A stretch of DNA of 64,000 bases, taken from Mesorhizobium neociceri (GTDB taxonomy: Bacteria; Pseudomonadota; Alphaproteobacteria; Rhizobiales; Rhizobiaceae). The notes under the pieces are model-generated. The model was not told the DNA's origin. It was given only the letters and a program-made list of their open reading frames with translations, and ran no database searches. Made by a program: the position numbers and the translations under genes. The stretch is from contig NZ_JACDTY010000008.1 of the NCBI RefSeq assembly GCF_013520985.1, forward strand, positions 62,001 to 126,000. Reading direction: 5' to 3'. Each line of letters opens with the position of its first letter. Position 1 is the stretch's first letter. Positions 50,081 through 58,890 of this stretch are shown piece after piece.

Positions 50081-50270
50081 GGCAAATACGTCCCTCCGGC
50101 GGATGCAAAAGGCGCCCGCCGCCAATTCTGATCGGATGACTGATACGGTGCCCGGGACCCGCCGGGACAATTCAGGCTCGAACGCGACGCGTTACGGCCG
50201 GTGAAAATTGCGCGCCGCGCGACGCGAATTCCAATTGATTATTCCTCGGCAAATCATTCTAAATTCTCAT

Positions 50271-51182
50271 ATGACCTATCTCGACCGCAGGCACTATCAG
50301 CTGCTGATCGCTGTGCGCCGCCACGGCCAGCTCAGCGCCGCCGCGACGTCGCTTGGGCTGACGCAGCCGGCCGCCAGCCATCAGGTCCGGGAAGCCGAGC
50401 GCCGGCTCGGCATTCGCCTGTTCGACCGGGTGGGTCGGGGCATCAGGCTGACCGAAGCAGCCGAGCGGCTGCTGGAGGCCGCGCTGTACGCCGAGGACAC
50501 GCTGAAGACAGCGGAAGCCGACGCCATTCAACTGCATCGGGGAACGTCACCGGTGTTGCGCATAGCCGTTGGCCACTATGATCATGTCCATTGGCTTCCG
50601 CCTGTCGCCGCCGCGCTGAGCGCCAGGCACGGTGGGCTCAAGCTCGAATTCATCAGGCTAGCCAATCACGACCTGCAATCCGCGATCAACGCCGGAAGCG
50701 CCGACCTGTTCTTGTCACCGGCCAGCTCGGAGTTCGAAAACCTGCCATCGTTGCCACTGTTTGGCGACAGGCTGGTGGGTGTCGTGCCGCTCACCAGCCG
50801 GGCCAGTGCACCCCTGACGGCCGATTTCTTCGGGAAACAGAAGTATATCGCCTTCTCATACCATCCGGCGCATGGCTTCGAGTATGAGCGCTATTTCAGC
50901 CCCGCAGGCGTCTGGCCGAAGGAGATCGTCCGGATCGAGTCGACGAGCGCAATCATAGAGCTGATTGCCGCTGGTTTCGGGGCCAGTATCCTTCCGGCCT
51001 GGTGCGTGACGCAGGATGCGGCCTCCCGTCGGGTGGCGCTCGGCGAGCTTGCCCCCGAACCGATACGCATTATGTGGCATGTCTTCGGCAGGTCGAAACT
51101 CATGGAGGGTAATGTGAGCGTCATGGATACATTCGCCTCAGCCATCAGGTCCTGTGCGCAAGGCTCAGAGATTGGCGCGTGA
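50271..51182 (+). CDS. LysR-family transcriptional regulator
   Basis: 303 residues. N-terminal helix-turn-helix: YLDRRHYQLLIAVRRHGQLSAAATSLGLTQPAASHQVREAERRLGIRLFDRVGRGIRLTEAA. A MetR/CysB-like substrate domain follows. ATG 50271 was chosen because it starts at the conserved domain, but there is no clear Shine-Dalgarno site (TTCTAAATTCTCAT). Divergent from the DddP-like gene with 190 bp between, the standard layout for control of that gene. The ligand is unknown. Confidence 0.9.
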   Translation: MTYLDRRHYQLLIAVRRHGQLSAAATSLGLTQPAASHQVREAERRLGIRLFDRVGRGIRLTEAAERLLEAALYAEDTLKTAEADAIQLHRGTSPVLRIAVGHYDHVHWLPPVAAALSARHGGLKLEFIRLANHDLQSAINAGSADLFLSPASSEFENLPSLPLFGDRLVGVVPLTSRASAPLTADFFGKQKYIAFSYHPAHGFEYERYFSPAGVWPKEIVRIESTSAIIELIAAGFGASILPAWCVTQDAASRRVALGELAPEPIRIMWHVFGRSKLMEGNVSVMDTFASAIRSCAQGSEIGA

Positions 51183-51201
51183 AGATAAAGACGGTTTTGC
51201 C

Positions 51202-51582
51202 ATGATCGCCGGCATCGATCATTTCGTCCTGACGGTCCGCTCGGTGGAGGATAGCTGCGCCTTCTACCAGCGGGTGCTTGGCCTCAAGCGCCTTGACGAG
51301 CCGGAGCGGCCGACGGCGCTGCTGTTCGGGTCGCAGAAGATCAACCTGCATGAAGTCAGCCGCACTTTTGAGCCGAAAGCCAAGACGCCGACGCCTGGGT
51401 CCGGCGATTTCTGCCTGGTCGCCGCGAGGCCGCTTGCCGAAATTTGCGCCAGCCTCGAGGCCAATGGCGTGGCGATAGAAGTCGGTCCGGTCGACCGCAC
51501 CGGTGCTCGCGGCACAATGATGTCGGTCTATTTCCGCGATCCGGACGGCAATCTGGTCGAAGTCAGCGACTATCGGGAATAG
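51202..51582 (+). CDS. VOC-family (glyoxalase/bleomycin-resistance fold) protein
   Basis: 126 residues with a full vicinal-oxygen-chelate fold: IDHFVLTVRSVEDSCAFYQRVLGL, ALLFGSQKINLHEV, VEVGP-like IEVGPVDRTGARGTMMSVYFRDPDGNLVEVSDY. Metal ligands are H at ~7, H in NLHE and E in LVEV. Members include dioxygenases, glyoxalases and antibiotic-binding proteins; no specific role can be given. It lies 19 bp after LysR on the same strand, possibly co-transcribed. Confidence 0.9.
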   Translation: MIAGIDHFVLTVRSVEDSCAFYQRVLGLKRLDEPERPTALLFGSQKINLHEVSRTFEPKAKTPTPGSGDFCLVAARPLAEICASLEANGVAIEVGPVDRTGARGTMMSVYFRDPDGNLVEVSDYRE

Positions 51583-52093
51583 CGAGATCGAGCCGCATGG
51601 CGCAGCGGCGATCCGCTTGCATGCCGTGCTGGGCCTCGGCGCGCAGCAGCGCGGCAAGCCGTTCACCGATCTCGACACCCTCCAGGATGCGAAACCCCAG
51701 CTTGCGATAGAATGGCGCGTTCCAGGCGACGTCGCGAAACGTGGTCAGCGTGATTGCTGCAAGGCCGCGTTGCCTGGCGTCTACCGCCGCCCGTTCGAGC
51801 AGAGCGCGGCCGATGCCGCGGCCCTGCAGTTCAAGGCGCACGTCGAGTTCCCAGATATGCAGCACATCGCCTTCGATGGTGGCGCTGAGCAGCCCGACCA
51901 GTCGGTCCTGATCGTCGATGGCGACCAGACATGAGCCTTGCCGGATCAGGGCGCGATGGCGCTCGGCGCTGACATTGTCTCCATCGGCAAGCCAGGCAAG
52001 TTCAGGGATCGTCCGGAATGCCTCTCCTGCAGACTGTTCGACATCCGGCAGCAACTCGGCGTCGTCTTCGCGGGCGGGTCTTATCGTCGTCAT
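51563..52093 (-). CDS. GNAT-family N-acetyltransferase
   Basis: 176 residues: TTIRPAREDDAELLPDVEQSAGEAFR at the N-terminus, then the acetyl-CoA site WELDVRLELQGRGIGRALLERAAVDARQRGLAAITLTTFRDVAWNAPFYRKLGF. Substrate unknown; the style is that of small-molecule acetyltransferases. The last 20 bases overlap the VOC gene on the other strand, an unusually deep tail-to-tail overlap. ATG 52093 follows GGTGAAACTCCC. Confidence 0.88.
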   Translation of the reverse strand: MTTIRPAREDDAELLPDVEQSAGEAFRTIPELAWLADGDNVSAERHRALIRQGSCLVAIDDQDRLVGLLSATIEGDVLHIWELDVRLELQGRGIGRALLERAAVDARQRGLAAITLTTFRDVAWNAPFYRKLGFRILEGVEIGERLAALLRAEAQHGMQADRRCAMRLDLAIPDSR

Positions 52094-52313
52094 GGGAGTT
52101 TCACCTGATGTTGTCCTCAGTTTCGCCCCAATGGCGCTCTTGTTACTCGCCTGCGGCAGACCATCGCGGCGGCGTTTCATTGTTCCGCCGCGACGCAGTC
52201 GCTATATCAAAGTCGTTGTTGCCTTTCTGCGCACTCGAAGCGCAAGATAGAGCTATCGCGCCCGGCAGGGATGGTTGCAATTTGGGCGCTGATGAACCGG
52301 GAACTGGAACAGA

Positions 52314-52901
52314 GTGCTTTTTCGACGCCGCAAGCCTGATGGCATTCTGGAGCGGGTGCGTACCTATCTGTGGCCGCGCCGCTCGTTTTCTCGCTCGTTG
52401 CAGTATTTCTCCAAGCGCATCCTGCGGCTGAAGGCGACGCCGCATGCGGTGGCGGCCGGCGTCGCGGCCGGCGTATTCGCCTCCTTCTTCCCGCTCGGCT
52501 TCCATTTCGCCGTCGCCGCCGTGCTCTGCTGGGTGATCGCCGGCAATCTGGTGGCTGCCGCCCTCGGCGCGGTATTCTTCGGCAATCCGCTGACTTTCCC
52601 GCTGCTGTGGGGGGCGTCCTGGGAAGTCGGCAAGCTGATCCTGCATGAGCGCCTGCCCAAGAACGGACCGCCCGCGCATCTCGGCGAAATGATGCACACG
52701 TTGTCGTTTGCCAAGCTTTGGCACCCGATCCTGGAGCCGATGCTGATCGGTGCCGTGCCGCTCGGCCTGGTCTTCGGCCTCATCTTCTACGGCATCACCC
52801 GCTGGGGCATGACCGCCTTTCGCGAGCAGCGCAGGAAGCGCATGGCGGAGCGGGCGCACAAGGCCGGACGACACGGCGGGCGGGAAGTTCCGGCGGAATG
52901 A
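52314..52901 (+). CDS. DUF2062 membrane protein
   Basis: 195 residues, with two to three membrane helices in the DUF2062 domain (KRILRLKATPHAVAAGVAAGVFASFFPLGFHFAVAAVLCWVIAGNL, FGNPLTFPLLWGASWEVG, MLIGAVPLGLVFGLIFYGI). No known biochemical role. The ATGA overlap with acpS and the constant position of this gene ahead of acpS in rhizobia suggest an operon. ATG 52314 lies at the start of the conserved sequence (MLFRRRKPDGILERVRTYLWPRRSFSRS). Confidence 0.92.
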   Translation: MLFRRRKPDGILERVRTYLWPRRSFSRSLQYFSKRILRLKATPHAVAAGVAAGVFASFFPLGFHFAVAAVLCWVIAGNLVAAALGAVFFGNPLTFPLLWGASWEVGKLILHERLPKNGPPAHLGEMMHTLSFAKLWHPILEPMLIGAVPLGLVFGLIFYGITRWGMTAFREQRRKRMAERAHKAGRHGGREVPAE

Positions 52902-53311
52902 TCATCGGCATCGGCAGCGACCTGATCGACATCAGACGCATCGAAAAGTCGCTGGAACGGCATGGCCAGCGTTTCATCCAGCGCATCTACACCGAAGTCG
53001 AACAAGCCCGCTCCGAAGGCCGTGCCGGGCGTGCCGCCTCCTATGCCAAGCGCTTCGCCGCCAAGGAAGCCTGCGCCAAGGCACTCGGCACCGGCCTGGC
53101 GCAAGGCGTGTTCTGGCGCGACATGGGCGTCGTCAACCTGGCCAGCGGCAAGCCGACTATGGCGCTGACCGGGGGCGCGGCCCTCAGGCTGGCCAAAATC
53201 CTGCCGCAGGGACACCAAGCGGCGATCCACCTCACAATCACCGATGATTTCCCGCTTGCTCAAGCCTTTGTGATCATCGAGGCGTTGCCCGCCGAACAAG
53301 CGCCACATTGA
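52898..53311 (+). CDS. acpS: Holo-[acyl-carrier-protein] synthase
   Basis: Transfers 4'-phosphopantetheine from CoA to acyl carrier proteins. 137 residues: MIIGIGSDLIDIRRIEKSLERHGQRFIQRIYTEVEQ, with the Mg ligand Asp in SDLID, then YAKRFAAKEACAKALGTGL with the second ligand Glu. The start overlaps the DUF2062 stop by four bases (ATGA), so translation is coupled. lepB follows after 96 bp. Confidence 0.96.
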   Translation: MIIGIGSDLIDIRRIEKSLERHGQRFIQRIYTEVEQARSEGRAGRAASYAKRFAAKEACAKALGTGLAQGVFWRDMGVVNLASGKPTMALTGGAALRLAKILPQGHQAAIHLTITDDFPLAQAFVIIEALPAEQAPH

Positions 53312-53407
53312 TTGCATCTGACGACCGGCGATTATATCTAACGCCGTCATGACGTTGCCCAGCGCACGCCGAGACTCTATACCATCGAACGCACAATCGA
53401 GGACGAC

Positions 53408-54157
53408 ATGAGCGTGGCTGAAAAATCCGAGAAGAAATCCGGCGGGCTTGGCGAAATCGTCAGCGTCATCATCCAGGCTTTGCTGCTGGCCATGGTCATC
53501 CGCACGCTCTTGTTCCAGCCCTTCTCGATCCCGTCGGGATCGATGCGGCCGACCTTGCTCGAAGGCGACTATCTCTTCGTCACCAAATGGTCCTATGGCT
53601 TCTCGCGCTATTCGTTGCCGTTCGGCCCCGACATCTTTTCCGGCCGCATCTGGGGCTCCGACCCGAAGCGCGGCGACGTGGTGGTGTTCAAGTTCCCGCC
53701 GGATCCGTCGCTCGATTACATCAAGCGCGTCGTCGGCCTGCCCGGCGACAGGATCCAGATGAAGAACGGCCAGCTGTTCATCAACGACATCCCCGTACCG
53801 CGCGTAAAGACCGGCCAGATCGAAAATCCAGATATCACGGAAGTGCCTGAGCCGGTCGACGTCTATCGCGAGACGCTGCCCAATGGCGTCAGCTACGACA
53901 CGCTCGACCTGACACCGAATTCGGTTACCGACAACACCCGCGAGTTCGTCGTGCCGCCCGGCAATTATTTCATGATGGGCGATAACAGAGACAATTCCTC
54001 CGACAGCCGCCTCAGCGTCGGCTACGTGCCGGCGGAAAACCTGGTCGGCCGCGCCAACATCGTCTTCTTCTCGATCGCAGGGAAGGCGAGCCCGCTCGAG
54101 ATCTGGAAATGGCCGTCGCTGGTGCGCCTGTCGCGCATGTTCCATTTCGTAAATTGA
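53408..54157 (+). CDS. lepB: Signal peptidase I
   Basis: Removes signal peptides from Sec and Tat precursors at the outer face of the inner membrane. 249 residues: one N-terminal membrane helix (IVSVIIQALLLAMVIRTLLF), catalytic Ser45 in PSGSMRPTLLEGD, catalytic Lys106 in YIKRVVGLPGD, and box E GDNRDNSSDSR. Overlaps rnc by one base (TGATG). First gene of the lepB-rnc-era string. Confidence 0.97.
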   Translation: MSVAEKSEKKSGGLGEIVSVIIQALLLAMVIRTLLFQPFSIPSGSMRPTLLEGDYLFVTKWSYGFSRYSLPFGPDIFSGRIWGSDPKRGDVVVFKFPPDPSLDYIKRVVGLPGDRIQMKNGQLFINDIPVPRVKTGQIENPDITEVPEPVDVYRETLPNGVSYDTLDLTPNSVTDNTREFVVPPGNYFMMGDNRDNSSDSRLSVGYVPAENLVGRANIVFFSIAGKASPLEIWKWPSLVRLSRMFHFVN

Positions 54158-54873
54158 TGGCTTTGAAGCGCCCGACTGGTGAAACTCTGGCCGATCTGGT
54201 GAAAGCCAAGACCGGCCATTCCTTCCGGGATGTCCGTTTGCTCGAGACCGCGCTGACCCATTCCAGTGCGGTCAAGGCAAGCAGCAACAACCAGCGCCTC
54301 GAATTCCTCGGCGACCGCGTGCTCGGCCTGATCGTTGCCGACCTGCTTTTCGAGAAATTTCCCGAAGCGCCGGAAGGTGAGATCGCGCCTCGTTTCAATG
54401 CCCTGGTCGATGCGCGGACATGTTCCGAGATCGGCATTGAAATGCAGCTGGAAGATCTGGTCCGGGCCGACGCCGCCTTGAAGGCGCGCTCGCGCGGTTC
54501 GGGCGGAAACTATCTGGCGGATGCGGTCGAAGCGCTGATCGCGGCGGTCTACATCGATGGCGGTCTCGACGCGGCAAGGCAATTCGTCCTGCGTTACTGG
54601 GAGCCGCGTTCGCAAAAGGTGGTGGCAAAGCCGCCCAATCCGAAATCCGACCTGCAGGAATGGATCGCCAAGACCAGCGATATCAGGCCCGAATACGCGA
54701 TCGAAAGACGCGAAGGACCTGAACACCAACCGGTTTTCACGGTTTCCGTGAGGGTCAGCGGCTTTGCGCCGGCAAGCGGCATGGGCGGCTCTCGCCGCGC
54801 AGCCGAAGAAGCGGCGGCATCGGCATTTCTGTTACGCGAAGGCATCTGGGCCAACCAAGGGAGTGCGGCATGA
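54157..54873 (+). CDS. rnc: Ribonuclease III
   Basis: Double-strand-specific RNase for rRNA processing and RNA decay. 238 residues. Catalytic domain: LTHSSAVKASSNNQRLEFLGDRVLG (signature), FNALVDARTCSEIG and YLADAVEALIAAVYIDGG, with Asp and Glu of the metal site. C-terminal dsRNA-binding domain: SDLQEWIAKTSDIRPEYAIERREGPEHQPVFTVSVRVSG, SRRAAEEAAASAFLL. The first Glu of the NERLEFLGD signature is Gln here. Starts on the lepB stop (TGATG) and ends overlapping era (ATGA). Confidence 0.97.
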   Translation: MALKRPTGETLADLVKAKTGHSFRDVRLLETALTHSSAVKASSNNQRLEFLGDRVLGLIVADLLFEKFPEAPEGEIAPRFNALVDARTCSEIGIEMQLEDLVRADAALKARSRGSGGNYLADAVEALIAAVYIDGGLDAARQFVLRYWEPRSQKVVAKPPNPKSDLQEWIAKTSDIRPEYAIERREGPEHQPVFTVSVRVSGFAPASGMGGSRRAAEEAAASAFLLREGIWANQGSAA

Positions 54874-55802
54874 CCGCCAGCGAAGATCTCCCTCCGGCAG
54901 CGGAAACCCCTGCCACACACTCCGGCTTCGTCGCCCTGATCGGCGCGCCCAATGCCGGCAAATCGACGCTGGTCAACCAGCTGGTCGGCGCCAAGGTGTC
55001 GATCGTCACCCACAAGGTGCAGACCACCCGCGCCATCGTGCGCGGCATCGCCACGCATGAGAATGCGCAGATCGTCTTCGTCGACACGCCTGGCATCTTC
55101 AAGCCGAAGCGCCGGCTCGACACGGCGATGGTGACCACCGCCTGGGGCGGCGCCAAGGACGCCGATATCGTGCTGCTGCTGATCGATGCCGAGCGCGGCA
55201 TCAGGGGTGACGCCGACGCTATCCTTGAGCGGTTGAAGGACGTGCGCCAGCCGATGGTGCTGATTCTCAACAAGGTCGACCGGGTCAAGCACGAGGCGCT
55301 GCTGGCCCTGGCCGCGGCAGCGAACGAGAAAGTGCCGTTCAAGCGCACCTTCATGGTCTCGGCGCTGACCGGCTCCGGTTGCAAGGATTTGCTCGACTAC
55401 CTGGCGCAAGCGCTGCCGGCCGGCCCCTGGTACTATCCGGAAGACCAGATCTCCGATCTGCCGATGCGTCAGCTGGCGGCCGAGATCACCCGCGAAAAAC
55501 TGTATCTGCGCCTCCACCAGGAACTGCCTTATTCCTCCCATATCGAGACCGAGAAATGGGAAGAGAAGCCGGACGGCTCGGTGCGCATCGACCAGACCAT
55601 CTATGTCGAGCGCGACAGCCAGAAGAAGATCGTGCTCGGCCACAAGGGCGAAACGATCCGCGCCATTGGCCAGTCGGCGCGGATGGAGATAGCGGGCATC
55701 CTCGAACAGAAGGTGCACCTGTTCCTGTTCGTCAAGGTGCGCGAGAACTGGGGCGACGACCCCGAGCGCTATCGCGAGATGGGGCTGGAGTTTCCCCATT
55801 GA
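54870..55802 (+). CDS. era: GTPase Era
   Basis: 310-residue GTPase for 16S rRNA maturation and 30S assembly. G1 GAPNAGKSTLVNQLVG, switch I/G2 TTRAIVRG, G3 DTPGIFKP, G4 NKVD; C-terminal KH domain (PMRQLAAEITREKLYLRLHQELPY to KIVLGHKGETIRAIGQSARMEI). Overlaps rnc by four bases. recO, its usual next gene, is displaced by about 1 kb carrying a phosphotransferase gene. Confidence 0.97.
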   Translation: MTASEDLPPAAETPATHSGFVALIGAPNAGKSTLVNQLVGAKVSIVTHKVQTTRAIVRGIATHENAQIVFVDTPGIFKPKRRLDTAMVTTAWGGAKDADIVLLLIDAERGIRGDADAILERLKDVRQPMVLILNKVDRVKHEALLALAAAANEKVPFKRTFMVSALTGSGCKDLLDYLAQALPAGPWYYPEDQISDLPMRQLAAEITREKLYLRLHQELPYSSHIETEKWEEKPDGSVRIDQTIYVERDSQKKIVLGHKGETIRAIGQSARMEIAGILEQKVHLFLFVKVRENWGDDPERYREMGLEFPH

Positions 55803-55846
55803 GCTTCGCCGTCTAGAAATGCCGCCCGGCAGTTTGAGACGACGAC

Positions 55847-56740
55847 ATGCATGACCCAAAACTGACGATCGATACCGAACTCGTGCGACGGCTGATCAAC
55901 GTGCAGTTCCCGCAATGGCGGCATCTGCCGGTGAGTCCGGTGGTATCGGGCGGCTGGGACAACCGTACCTTCCATCTCGGCGAGGAGATGACAGTGCGCC
56001 TGCCGAGTGCGGCGCCGTATGCGCTGCAGGTCGAAAAGGAACGTCGCTGGCTGCCCAGGCTGGCGCCGCTTCTGCCGCTGCCCATCCCGGTTCCGCTCGC
56101 CATGGGCGAGCCGGGGGAGGGCTACCCCTGGCATTGGTCAGTCTATCGCTGGATCGAAGGCGAGACAGCCAAGACCACTGAAATCGCCGACCTTCGTCAG
56201 TTCGCGGTCGCGTTGGCCGATTTCCTGGTTGCGCTCCGGCGGATCGATCCGGTGGGCGGGCCGGCTCCGGGGCAGCACAATTTCTTTCGTGGCGGGCCGC
56301 TGACCGTCTATGACGGCGAGGCAAGGCAGGCCATCGCCGCGTTGAGCGGCCGGATCGACACCGAGGCGGCCACCACGGTCTGGGACGCGGCCGTCGCCGC
56401 CGCCTGGCATGGCTCACCCGTCTGGTTCCACGGCGACGTCGCCTGGGGCAACCTTCTGGTCGAAGACGGCCGGCTGAGCGCCGTCATCGACTTCGGCACC
56501 TCCGGCATCGGCGATCCATCCTGCGATCTGGCGATTGCCTGGACGTTCTTCGAAGGCGAAACCAGGGAGGCATTCCGTGCCGCCATCGACGTCGATGAAG
56601 CGACCTGGGCGCGCGGCCGCGGCTGGACGCTGTGGAAGGCGCTGATCACCGTTGCCGGGCACGACGCCAACCAGGCCGAGGCTGAAAGATCTCGCCGCGT
56701 CATCGACGACGTGCTGGCCGACCACAGGAAATTCACGTGA
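55847..56740 (+). CDS. Aminoglycoside phosphotransferase (APH) family kinase
   Basis: 297-residue kinase-like protein: nucleotide-binding VSGGWDNRTFHLGEEMTVRLPSA, catalytic loop WFHGDVAWGNLLVEDGRLSAVIDFGTSGIGDPSCDLAIAW with Asp for catalysis and DFG-like Mg ligand. The family includes antibiotic, homoserine and sugar kinases; resistance cannot be inferred. It sits between era and recO, normally neighbours in Rhizobiales, so it is an insertion. The ATG lies in CGACATGCAT, part of a half copy of the palindromic repeat (55831-55850) seen before dapA. Confidence 0.9.
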   Translation: MHDPKLTIDTELVRRLINVQFPQWRHLPVSPVVSGGWDNRTFHLGEEMTVRLPSAAPYALQVEKERRWLPRLAPLLPLPIPVPLAMGEPGEGYPWHWSVYRWIEGETAKTTEIADLRQFAVALADFLVALRRIDPVGGPAPGQHNFFRGGPLTVYDGEARQAIAALSGRIDTEAATTVWDAAVAAAWHGSPVWFHGDVAWGNLLVEDGRLSAVIDFGTSGIGDPSCDLAIAWTFFEGETREAFRAAIDVDEATWARGRGWTLWKALITVAGHDANQAEAERSRRVIDDVLADHRKFT

Positions 56741-56843
56741 TCATAGCGTTTCGACGACGTGTCGGGGGTCCAATGTCAGCACAGATCGCACGCGGCGCGC
56801 CAAAATCTTGATTTCGCCACGCAACCGGTGACAAGCTCTCGCC

Positions 56844-57620
56844 ATGGAATGGCGCGACGAGGGAATCATTCTCGGCACCCGCAAGCATGGCGAAACCAGC
56901 GCCATCCTCGAGGTGATGACGCGCGCGCATGGCCGCCATCTCGGCCTGGTGCGCGGCGGCCGCTCGCGCAAGCAGCAGCCGGTGCTGCAGCCCGGCAACC
57001 GCGTCGACCTGTTGTGGCGGGCCCGCCTCGACGAGCATCTCGGCACCTTCCAGGCCGAGGCGATCGAGATGAACGCCGCCCGGCTGATGGACAGCGCGGT
57101 CGCTGTCTACGGCCTGCAGACCATGGCCGCGCATCTGAGGCTCCTGCCGGAGCGCGACGCCCATGGCGGTCTCTACGAGACGCTGGCCGTGATGATTGCC
57201 CATCTCGACGATGCCGATGCCGCCGGTGAACTGGTGGCGCGCTTCGAACTGCTCATCCTCGACGAGCTCGGCTTCGGCCTCGATCTCAGCCAGTGCGCGG
57301 CCACCGGCGTCCGGCAGGATTTGGCCTATGTCTCACCGAAATCCGGCCGCGCGGTGTCGCGCCAGGCCGGCGCGCCGTGGCGCGACAAGATGCTGGCGCT
57401 GCCGGCCTTCCTGCAGCGGGGCTCCGGCCTGCGCGCCGATCAGGCGGCACTCGAGGATGCCTTCCGGCTGACCGGTTTCTTCTTCACCCGCCATGTCTAC
57501 GAGCCGCGCGGCATCGAACAGCCCGACGCCCGTGCCGGCTTCCTCGCCGCCTTGCGCAAGCATCATTCGGGCAGCAAGGCCGCCGCAACAGCAGGCGCCT
57601 TCCCAGAAATCACGACGTGA
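56844..57620 (+). CDS. recO: DNA repair protein RecO
   Basis: 258 residues, RecF-pathway mediator that loads RecA and anneals ssDNA. N-terminal OB fold: MEWRDEGIILGTRKHGETSAILEVMTRAHGRHLGLVRGGRS; helical C-terminal domain with ARFELLILDELGFGLDLSQCAATG. The zinc cysteines known from some RecO proteins are reduced to one here, as in other alphaproteobacteria. It is followed by the thioesterase gene after 7 bp. Confidence 0.95.
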   Translation: MEWRDEGIILGTRKHGETSAILEVMTRAHGRHLGLVRGGRSRKQQPVLQPGNRVDLLWRARLDEHLGTFQAEAIEMNAARLMDSAVAVYGLQTMAAHLRLLPERDAHGGLYETLAVMIAHLDDADAAGELVARFELLILDELGFGLDLSQCAATGVRQDLAYVSPKSGRAVSRQAGAPWRDKMLALPAFLQRGSGLRADQAALEDAFRLTGFFFTRHVYEPRGIEQPDARAGFLAALRKHHSGSKAAATAGAFPEITT

Positions 57621-57627
57621 GAATCTC

Positions 57628-58146
57628 ATGAGAGAAGTCGAACTTTATCCCGGCCGGGTGTCGCCGCTTGGCCTCGGCACCATTCCGCTTGGCGACCTCC
57701 TCGAATACAGCGGCCTCGAACTTTTGCAGCGCATCATCGACGGCAAATATCCGGCGCCGCCTATCTCCTTCCAGCTGAATTTTACGCTGACCGAAGTCTC
57801 GGAAGGCCGCGCGGTGTTTCGCGGCGTGCCGAGCGAGCGGCATCTTAACCCGCTAGGCGGCGTGCATGGAGGCTGGGCGGCAACGCTGCTGGATTCGGCA
57901 TTGGCCTGCGCGGTGCAGACGCTGCTCGATAAGGGCGAGGCCTATACGACGGCCGAGTTCAAGGTGAACTTTACGCGGCCGATCACGCCGAAGACCGGTG
58001 AAGTGGTCTGCGAGGGCAAGATCGTCCACAAGGGCCGCACGCTGGCGGTGTCCGAAGCGACGCTGAAGGATGCGCAGGGCAAATTGCTGGCCTTCGGCAC
58101 TGAGACATGCTCGATCTTCCCAGCAGCCAATCTGGCTGCGCGCTAG
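57628..58146 (+). CDS. PaaI-type hotdog thioesterase
   Basis: 172 residues of the hotdog fold: PPISFQLNFTLTEVSEGRAVFRGVPSERHLNPLGGVHGGWAATLLDSALACAVQTLL, with HGGW/AT-type active site, then YTTAEFKVNFTRPITPKTGEVVCEG. Probably hydrolyses aryl- or acyl-CoA. Behind recO by 7 bp on the same strand, a plausible small operon. Exact substrate unknown. Confidence 0.9.
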   Translation: MREVELYPGRVSPLGLGTIPLGDLLEYSGLELLQRIIDGKYPAPPISFQLNFTLTEVSEGRAVFRGVPSERHLNPLGGVHGGWAATLLDSALACAVQTLLDKGEAYTTAEFKVNFTRPITPKTGEVVCEGKIVHKGRTLAVSEATLKDAQGKLLAFGTETCSIFPAANLAAR

Positions 58147-58178
58147 GTTCACCGCCCGACAGGAGGGCGACGTAGCGC

Positions 58179-58643
58179 CTAATCGACTTTGTGACTGCCC
58201 ATGAAATCATCGAGGATGGCGCGCTGACCGCTGAGGATCTTGAGGCTGGCTTCAGCCAATGAAAACCAGCCGGCTCTGTCGACTTCGGGAAATTCCTTCA
58301 TCGCGCCCGACCGTGGCGGCCACTCCATGGTGAACATGTTGCTTTTGACGGCATTGGCGTCGACATCGGCTTCGACACTCCAGGCGATGACGATCTTGCC
58401 GCCGGCTTGCCGGTAGCTGCCGACAGGCTCGAAACTGCCTTCGATCACGATGCCGAGTTCCTCTCCGGCCTCGCGCCGGGCTGCCGCCAGCTCATCCTCG
58501 TTCTCTTCGATGAGGCCCTTGGGGATAGACCAGGCGCCTTCGTCCTTCCTTGCCCAGAAGGGACCGCCGGGATGAACCAGCAGAAATTCGAGAATGCCGG
58601 CCTTTGTCCGGTGGATCAGCAGTCCCGCGCTTCTTTTAGGCAT
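58179..58643 (-). CDS. NUDIX hydrolase
   Basis: 154 residues. Nudix box GLIEENEDELAAARREAGEELGI (GX5EX7REUXEEXGU) begins at about residue 50 of the domain; flanks SAGLLIHRTKAGILEFLLVHPGGPFWARKDEGAWSIPKG fit the ADP-ribose/diadenosine-type group. Hydrolyses a nucleoside diphosphate linked to another moiety; substrate unknown. Convergent with the thioesterase gene. ATG 58643 follows CAGGGAAAATCA. Confidence 0.93.
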   Translation of the reverse strand: MPKRSAGLLIHRTKAGILEFLLVHPGGPFWARKDEGAWSIPKGLIEENEDELAAARREAGEELGIVIEGSFEPVGSYRQAGGKIVIAWSVEADVDANAVKSNMFTMEWPPRSGAMKEFPEVDRAGWFSLAEASLKILSGQRAILDDFMGSHKVD

Positions 58644-58890
58644 TTGATTTTCCCTGGAGTTCACCTGAGAATAACATGGTCCCTGGCAAGTGGCGGTGGC
58701 GCGCATTCCTTACCATCTCAGATGATGGGTGAGGATAACGACTGTGGGCCGCTGGAATTTGCCGACGAAACATGCTCGATGATTTCTCTCCGGTCACCAA
58801 TTGCGGTGGCGTGACTTGAATAGCCGTCTGGGGTGGCCGTGTGGCCGCCGCAATTGTCAGTGAAAACTGGCCTGGTTTGGGGGAACCGCC

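Noticed and set aside
54241..54330. Gln in place of the first Glu in the RNase III signature (NQRLEFLGD)
   Set aside because: At first this looked like a loss of an active-site residue, but I recall the same NQRLEFLGD in other alphaproteobacteria such as Rhodobacter. The other acidic metal ligands are kept, so the enzyme is expected to be active.
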